Of a stretch of 64,000 nt of DNA, positions 61,701-64,000 are shown in pieces. The DNA comes from Cyclina sinensis (lineage: Eukaryota > Mollusca > Bivalvia > Venerida > Veneridae). Under the pieces are notes generated by a model, which made no database searches, was not told where the DNA came from, and was given only the letters and a program-made list of their open reading frames with translations. Every line of letters starts with the position of its first letter. Positions within the stretch are counted from its first letter, which is position 1. Both the position numbers and the translations under genes were made by a program. The stretch lies in the NCBI GenBank assembly GCA_012932295.1, contig JAAONU010000019.1, positions 23,755,908-23,819,907 of the forward strand, in the 5' to 3' direction.

Positions 61701-63521
61701 CATTTCTCTTTGAATTGTTCCACATCGTTTTGAAAACAATTTATAGTTCTTGCTAAATTATGACCTGTAATACTGTGTTTTTGCCAAGAATTCAAACGAG
61801 ACTTCTCACGTCGACAATGCATAACGGATTCGCCCTGGAAATAATTGAATTTCCGTCTTCTGTGCGTGAAAATGGGGAGAATTAACAATTAATTTCCTAA
61901 TTTTTTAAAGAACTTTTTTAGAAAAATTGTACCAAAGGGTTCAAGAATGAACGTAAATGTAAGGGGGAAAAAATCATCCCTTTAGGCAGTAAAAATAAAT
62001 TAAATTTACGACTTTTAGAATCTTCATAAAATATCATCCGACGTTCTAATCTCGAATCTTCGAACAGCGAACAAGTACACACTGTGTATGATCAGTATAG
62101 TGGCTGATTTCGGACATTTCGTTGTTTCGTTCTGTCGCGCGCGCCAATACGAAACAACGACATTTCAAAGTTTCGAAGTTTCGTTTTGGCGCGCGCGACA
62201 TAACGATACAACGATAAACTGCGCGCGCGACACAACGAAACAACGACACTATGAACGCGACAAAACGATACTCAGAATCTCGTCTTGTCGTGCGCGCGGT
62301 TTCAGTTTAATGTCGTCTTTTCGTTCTGTCGCGCGCGCCAATACGAAAAATCGAAACATTTTAATTGTCGTTGTTTCGTTATGTCGCGCGCGCCAAAACG
62401 AAACTTCGAAACTTTAAAATGTCGCTGTTTCGTATTGGCGCGCGCGACAGAACGAAATAACGACAGAATGAAATAACGAAATAACGACAAAACGAAATAA
62501 CGCCTTCTTAAAGATTGGAAGTTTCGTAATGGCGCGCACGACAGAACGAAACAACGACAATTAAAATGTTTCGATTTTTTGTATTGGCGCGCGCGACAGA
62601 ACGAAAAGACGACATTAAACTGAAACCGCGCGCACGACAAGACGAGATTCTGAGTATCGTTTTGTCGCGTTCATAGTGTCGTTGTTTCGTTGTGTCGCGC
62701 GCGCAGTTTATCGTTGTATCGTTATGTCGCGCGCGCCAAAACGAAACTTCGAAACTTTGAAATGTCGTTGTTTCGTATTGGCGCGCGCGACAGAACGAAA
62801 CAACGAAATGTCCGAAATCAGCCACCATAGATCAGAGACCTCGAGGTGTACTCGCCCTACTTTTCGCATTTTGTCTATCCTTAGTCAGGACCCACAGCAG
62901 GTTACTCGGTAAATACGGCATTTAAGCATACAGAATCCGGTGACTGAAATTATTAGAAAAAGAGCGTCTATTAACAGGAAAGTAATTATTTTATTTACAG
63001 ATGTTAAAAAGTGTGGCCTGCTGTTGGCATGTTGTCTAAATTTCTCGTCATTAACCTGCCTTAGTTTCAGTCAAAACGTTGAGGCCCTTCTTTTCGAATT
63101 TCAGATGTTCCGTAGCAGAACTTTACTTTTCCCACTAAATGCCAAAATCCCTTATGCAAGCTATCTTGAATGGAAATGTATAGCATCGTTATTAACCAGG
63201 GGTACTTTAAAGTCGAGTTAATTCAATCGAGATATACATACTCGCATGTATATTCCATGACTGACGGATAGAATCTGTGACGTCATCGGAAAGAAACTAG
63301 ACACTTTAATTCAATTAGAGGCAACTTACATCAAAAACAAACGGATGGTCCGAGTACTTTTCTCCAAAGATAAACACACTCCCAGCTCGGCCATTGTTGA
63401 TAAACTCTTCCAGTCTTGTTCCGCACCATTGTATAACTGATGCTCCCCAGTTTGTCTTGAGTATCAATAGTGCCATGATGAACTGAAGGGCCATCGACCA
63501 ATAAATAGTATGCCAGTTAAC
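52716..63521 (-). CDS. SLC28-family (CNT-fold) transporter, copy B, exons 3-11 (5' end off window)
   Basis: On the minus strand the coding exons are, in gene order: 63330-63521, 61504-61665, 59144-59269, 58590-58744, 58066-58234, 57527-57670, 56834-56950, 53189-53369, 52716-52750 (TAA). Lengths and phases match exons 3-11 of copy A one for one, except the fourth listed exon (155 versus 134 nt), which adds seven residues in the loop after SFPSH. Exons 1-2, about 194 residues in copy A, must lie beyond base 64000. CNT hallmarks are kept (GTSPPEGINAVGNIF, SAMSAPAALA, MGAKSEDCLFIGELLG, RSEIIATYALCG). The same ligand-site changes as in copy A appear: VPE at the HP1 tip, FAIVAY where CNTs have NEFVAY, and GSASFAI where they have GFANFGS. 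Sequons NNT and NKT are conserved. Membrane protein; substrate uncertain. Confidence 0.92.
53841..54420. mobile_element. Interspersed repeat with GACGGACGG run (GCTCACCTG / GGTGAGCTT ends)
   Basis: It starts 'AGAGGACCGAGTGGCCCTGG' and 'GTCGCTCACCTG', and ends '(GGAC)n ... AAAATAGCATACTAAAAGCT' and 'GCCTGGTGAGCTTA'. The internal modules repeat 'AAGTGACCTAGTTTTTGACC' and 'TTTCATGAAGATCCAA'. Ends are weakly inverted (GCTCACC / GGTGAGC). Intron 10 of SLC28-B. Confidence 0.65.
54425..55855. repeat. ~165-bp module array (AATCAAGTGACCCCTGGGG), about seven copies
   Basis: 'AAATCAAGTGACC(C)CTGGGG' recurs near 54491, 54655, 54826, 54979, 55146, 55315 and 55485. Each is followed by 'CCATGATTTGTATAA', 'CTCTAGGCCTTGTGGTTTC' and 'TTTTTCCTATATAAGTCTAT'. 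The block ends with a 'GGAGGAGATGTTGTTTAAAG' segment, a GGACGGACGG run, and 'AAGGTCAGGTGAGCTTA'. The architecture (modules, GACG run, GGTGAGC end) matches the neighbouring repeat at 53841-54420. Confidence 0.8.
57225..57310 (-). mobile_element. tRNA-like SINE head
   Basis: The minus strand reads CGGCTCAGAGGTGTAGATCG (A-box) and later TGTGTTAGAATCCCGGGAGA (B-box), about 40 bp apart. No tRNA cloverleaf could be drawn. Intron 8 of SLC28-B. Confidence 0.5.
58243..58295. repeat. (GTTT)n-poly(T) tract
   Basis: CAAGTTTGTTTG(TTTG)n runs into about 22 T. It is just upstream (on the gene's strand) of the acceptor of SLC28-B exon 58066-58234. Confidence 0.9.
58498..58567. repeat. (ACTGY)n pentanucleotide microsatellite
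   Basis: CTGCACTGCACTG then ACTGTACTGTACTGTACTG and CTGAACTGAACTG variants. It is followed by the donor side of SLC28-B exon 58590-58744 (minus strand). Confidence 0.9.
59036..59100. repeat. (TTC)n/(TTA)n microsatellite
   Basis: TTTATTTATTTATC then TTCTTCTTCTTCTTCTTCTT and ATTATTATTATT, directly beside SLC28-B exon 59144-59269. Confidence 0.9.
59422..59566. repeat. 94-bp imperfect direct repeat
   Basis: 'ACGCATTATAAATTACATTT' with 'AAGTACCTGTGACGAATTA' (59422-59473) recurs as 'ACGCATACAAGTTACATTGT' with 'AAGTACCTGTAACGAATTA' (59516-59566). Confidence 0.65.
59882..61185. mobile_element. TIR element, 1.3 kb, SLC28-B intron 4
   Basis: A 23-bp perfect inverted repeat bounds it: 59882-59904 (CTCCAGTTTGTGCTCTTTC...) and 61163-61185. 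The interior has no open frame longer than about 80 codons and no recognised protein. It includes 'TCCTTTTCCGACAACTTCGT' (59995-), a segment also found at 24723-24743 in an intron of SLC28-A. Confidence 0.65.
62096..62829. mobile_element. CpG-rich foldback element (320-bp inverted arms, 6-bp flanking repeat)
   Basis: The left arm (62096-62415) and right arm (62510-62829) are reverse complements in constant register, so pairs sum to 124925. The termini are TATAGTGGCTG and CAGCCACCATA. GATCAG occurs directly on both sides (62090-62095, 62830-62835), as expected for a target duplication. The sequence is a mosaic of TTTCGTT(G/C)TGTC, CGCGCGCGCC and CGAAAC words with about a dozen GCGCGC tracts, very unlike the AT-rich intron around it. 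Open frames on both strands mirror each other because of the palindrome and are not genes. Intron 3 of SLC28-B. Confidence 0.92.
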
Positions 63522-63594
63522 CTGAAGATTGTTTTAAACATACATAAAACCATTATTGGAACATTTAAAAGCTGTATAGACTGTAAGTTATAGA

Positions 63595-63722
63595 CTTATG
63601 TTGAAGTTAATATGTGTTTTACGGACCTGCAAAAATGATGTTGACCTAGAACGAATTCCGAGGTCAATATGTGTTTTTTAAAGATCCGTAAAAACACATA
63701 TTGATCTAAACATAAGTTTTTA
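63595..63722. repeat. Imperfect hairpin
   Basis: 'ACTTATGTTGAAGTTAATAT' with 'GTGTTTTACGGA' (63596-63627) is inverted as 'TCCGTAAAAACACATATTGA' with 'TCTAAACATAAGT' (63685-63718). It lies upstream of SLC28-B exon 3, next to a (GACG)n run at 63763-63778. Confidence 0.6.
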
Positions 63723-64000
63723 AGTGTTATATTATATTCCCTACTGAAATATAGGGTGATAGACGGACGGACGGACGGAGACCATTATCATATTCCTCTC
63801 TCCTATCGGCGGTTTGATAATAAGACTAACATGTAAAAACACTGTAGCAGACATAGCAGTTTAATTTACCAAGACCCTCGTCATTGTATTTGGCCATTAT
63901 ATAGACACGTTTGGAAGACACGGAAAGTCAAGACTGAAGTAAATAAGGTATTATTTTAAAAAATATTTGTCACTTATTAAGAACGTCGCAGAATTAGTCT

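Noticed and set aside
62046..62912. Mirrored open frames of 60-112 codons on both strands
   Set aside because: They are the two readings of the CpG-rich palindrome; each plus-strand frame has a minus-strand twin. No start context, no family, no neighbouring gene signals.

Overview
The window looks like nuclear DNA of a mollusc, most likely a bivalve. It is AT-rich, its genes have short exons separated by long introns with GT-AG junctions, and roughly half of the identifiable sequence is repeats of styles common in bivalve genomes: tRNA-derived SINEs, short terminal-inverted-repeat (TIR) elements carrying GTCC/GACG runs, and many satellite arrays. Class and species are inference; nothing here identifies a species.

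Layout. (1) 207-11779, + strand: the last 12 coding exons of an SLC13-family sodium/carboxylate cotransporter; its first exon(s) lie left of the window. Its introns hold a TA-flanked MITE (5898-6819), a TIR element built of ~165-bp modules (8103-8970) and a hAT element with a perfect 8-bp target duplication (10307-11434). Its terminal exon plus 3'UTR is present three times as 731-bp direct repeats (11653-13845). (2) 14.9-17 kb: degenerate repeat modules and a 5'-truncated LINE on the - strand. (3) 18179-32493, + strand: a complete 11-exon SLC28/CNT-family (concentrative nucleoside transporter fold) gene, 613 codons, with satellites, a Tc1 fossil, SINEs, a long hairpin and a TIR element in its introns. 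(4) 34.2-36.9 kb: a 2.7-kb inverted-repeat element rich in GGCCGCTAGC-type motifs, with a related fragment at 49.1-49.8 kb. (5) 43230-44378, - strand: an intronless TALE-class homeobox gene. (6) 45.9-46.8 kb: a 46-bp satellite; then SINE-rich intergenic DNA. (7) 52716-63521, - strand: a second SLC28 gene, lacking only exons 1-2, which lie off the right edge. It has the same exon lengths and phases as the first copy and lies tail-to-tail with it. Its introns hold several TIR elements and a 734-bp CpG-rich foldback element (62096-62829).

Function. The three transporter genes are sodium-coupled membrane carriers of unrelated families; nothing in the sequence shows that they work together. The most notable point is that both SLC28 paralogues keep the CNT scaffold but share substitutions at nearly every residue known to contact nucleoside in CNT structures. 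They may therefore carry something else or carry nucleosides differently. The homeobox gene between them is a divergent TALE type that deserves comparison with the lophotrochozoan-specific TALE genes.

Exon borders were set by hand from splice consensus and reading-frame continuity. Untranslated exons and promoters could not be determined.
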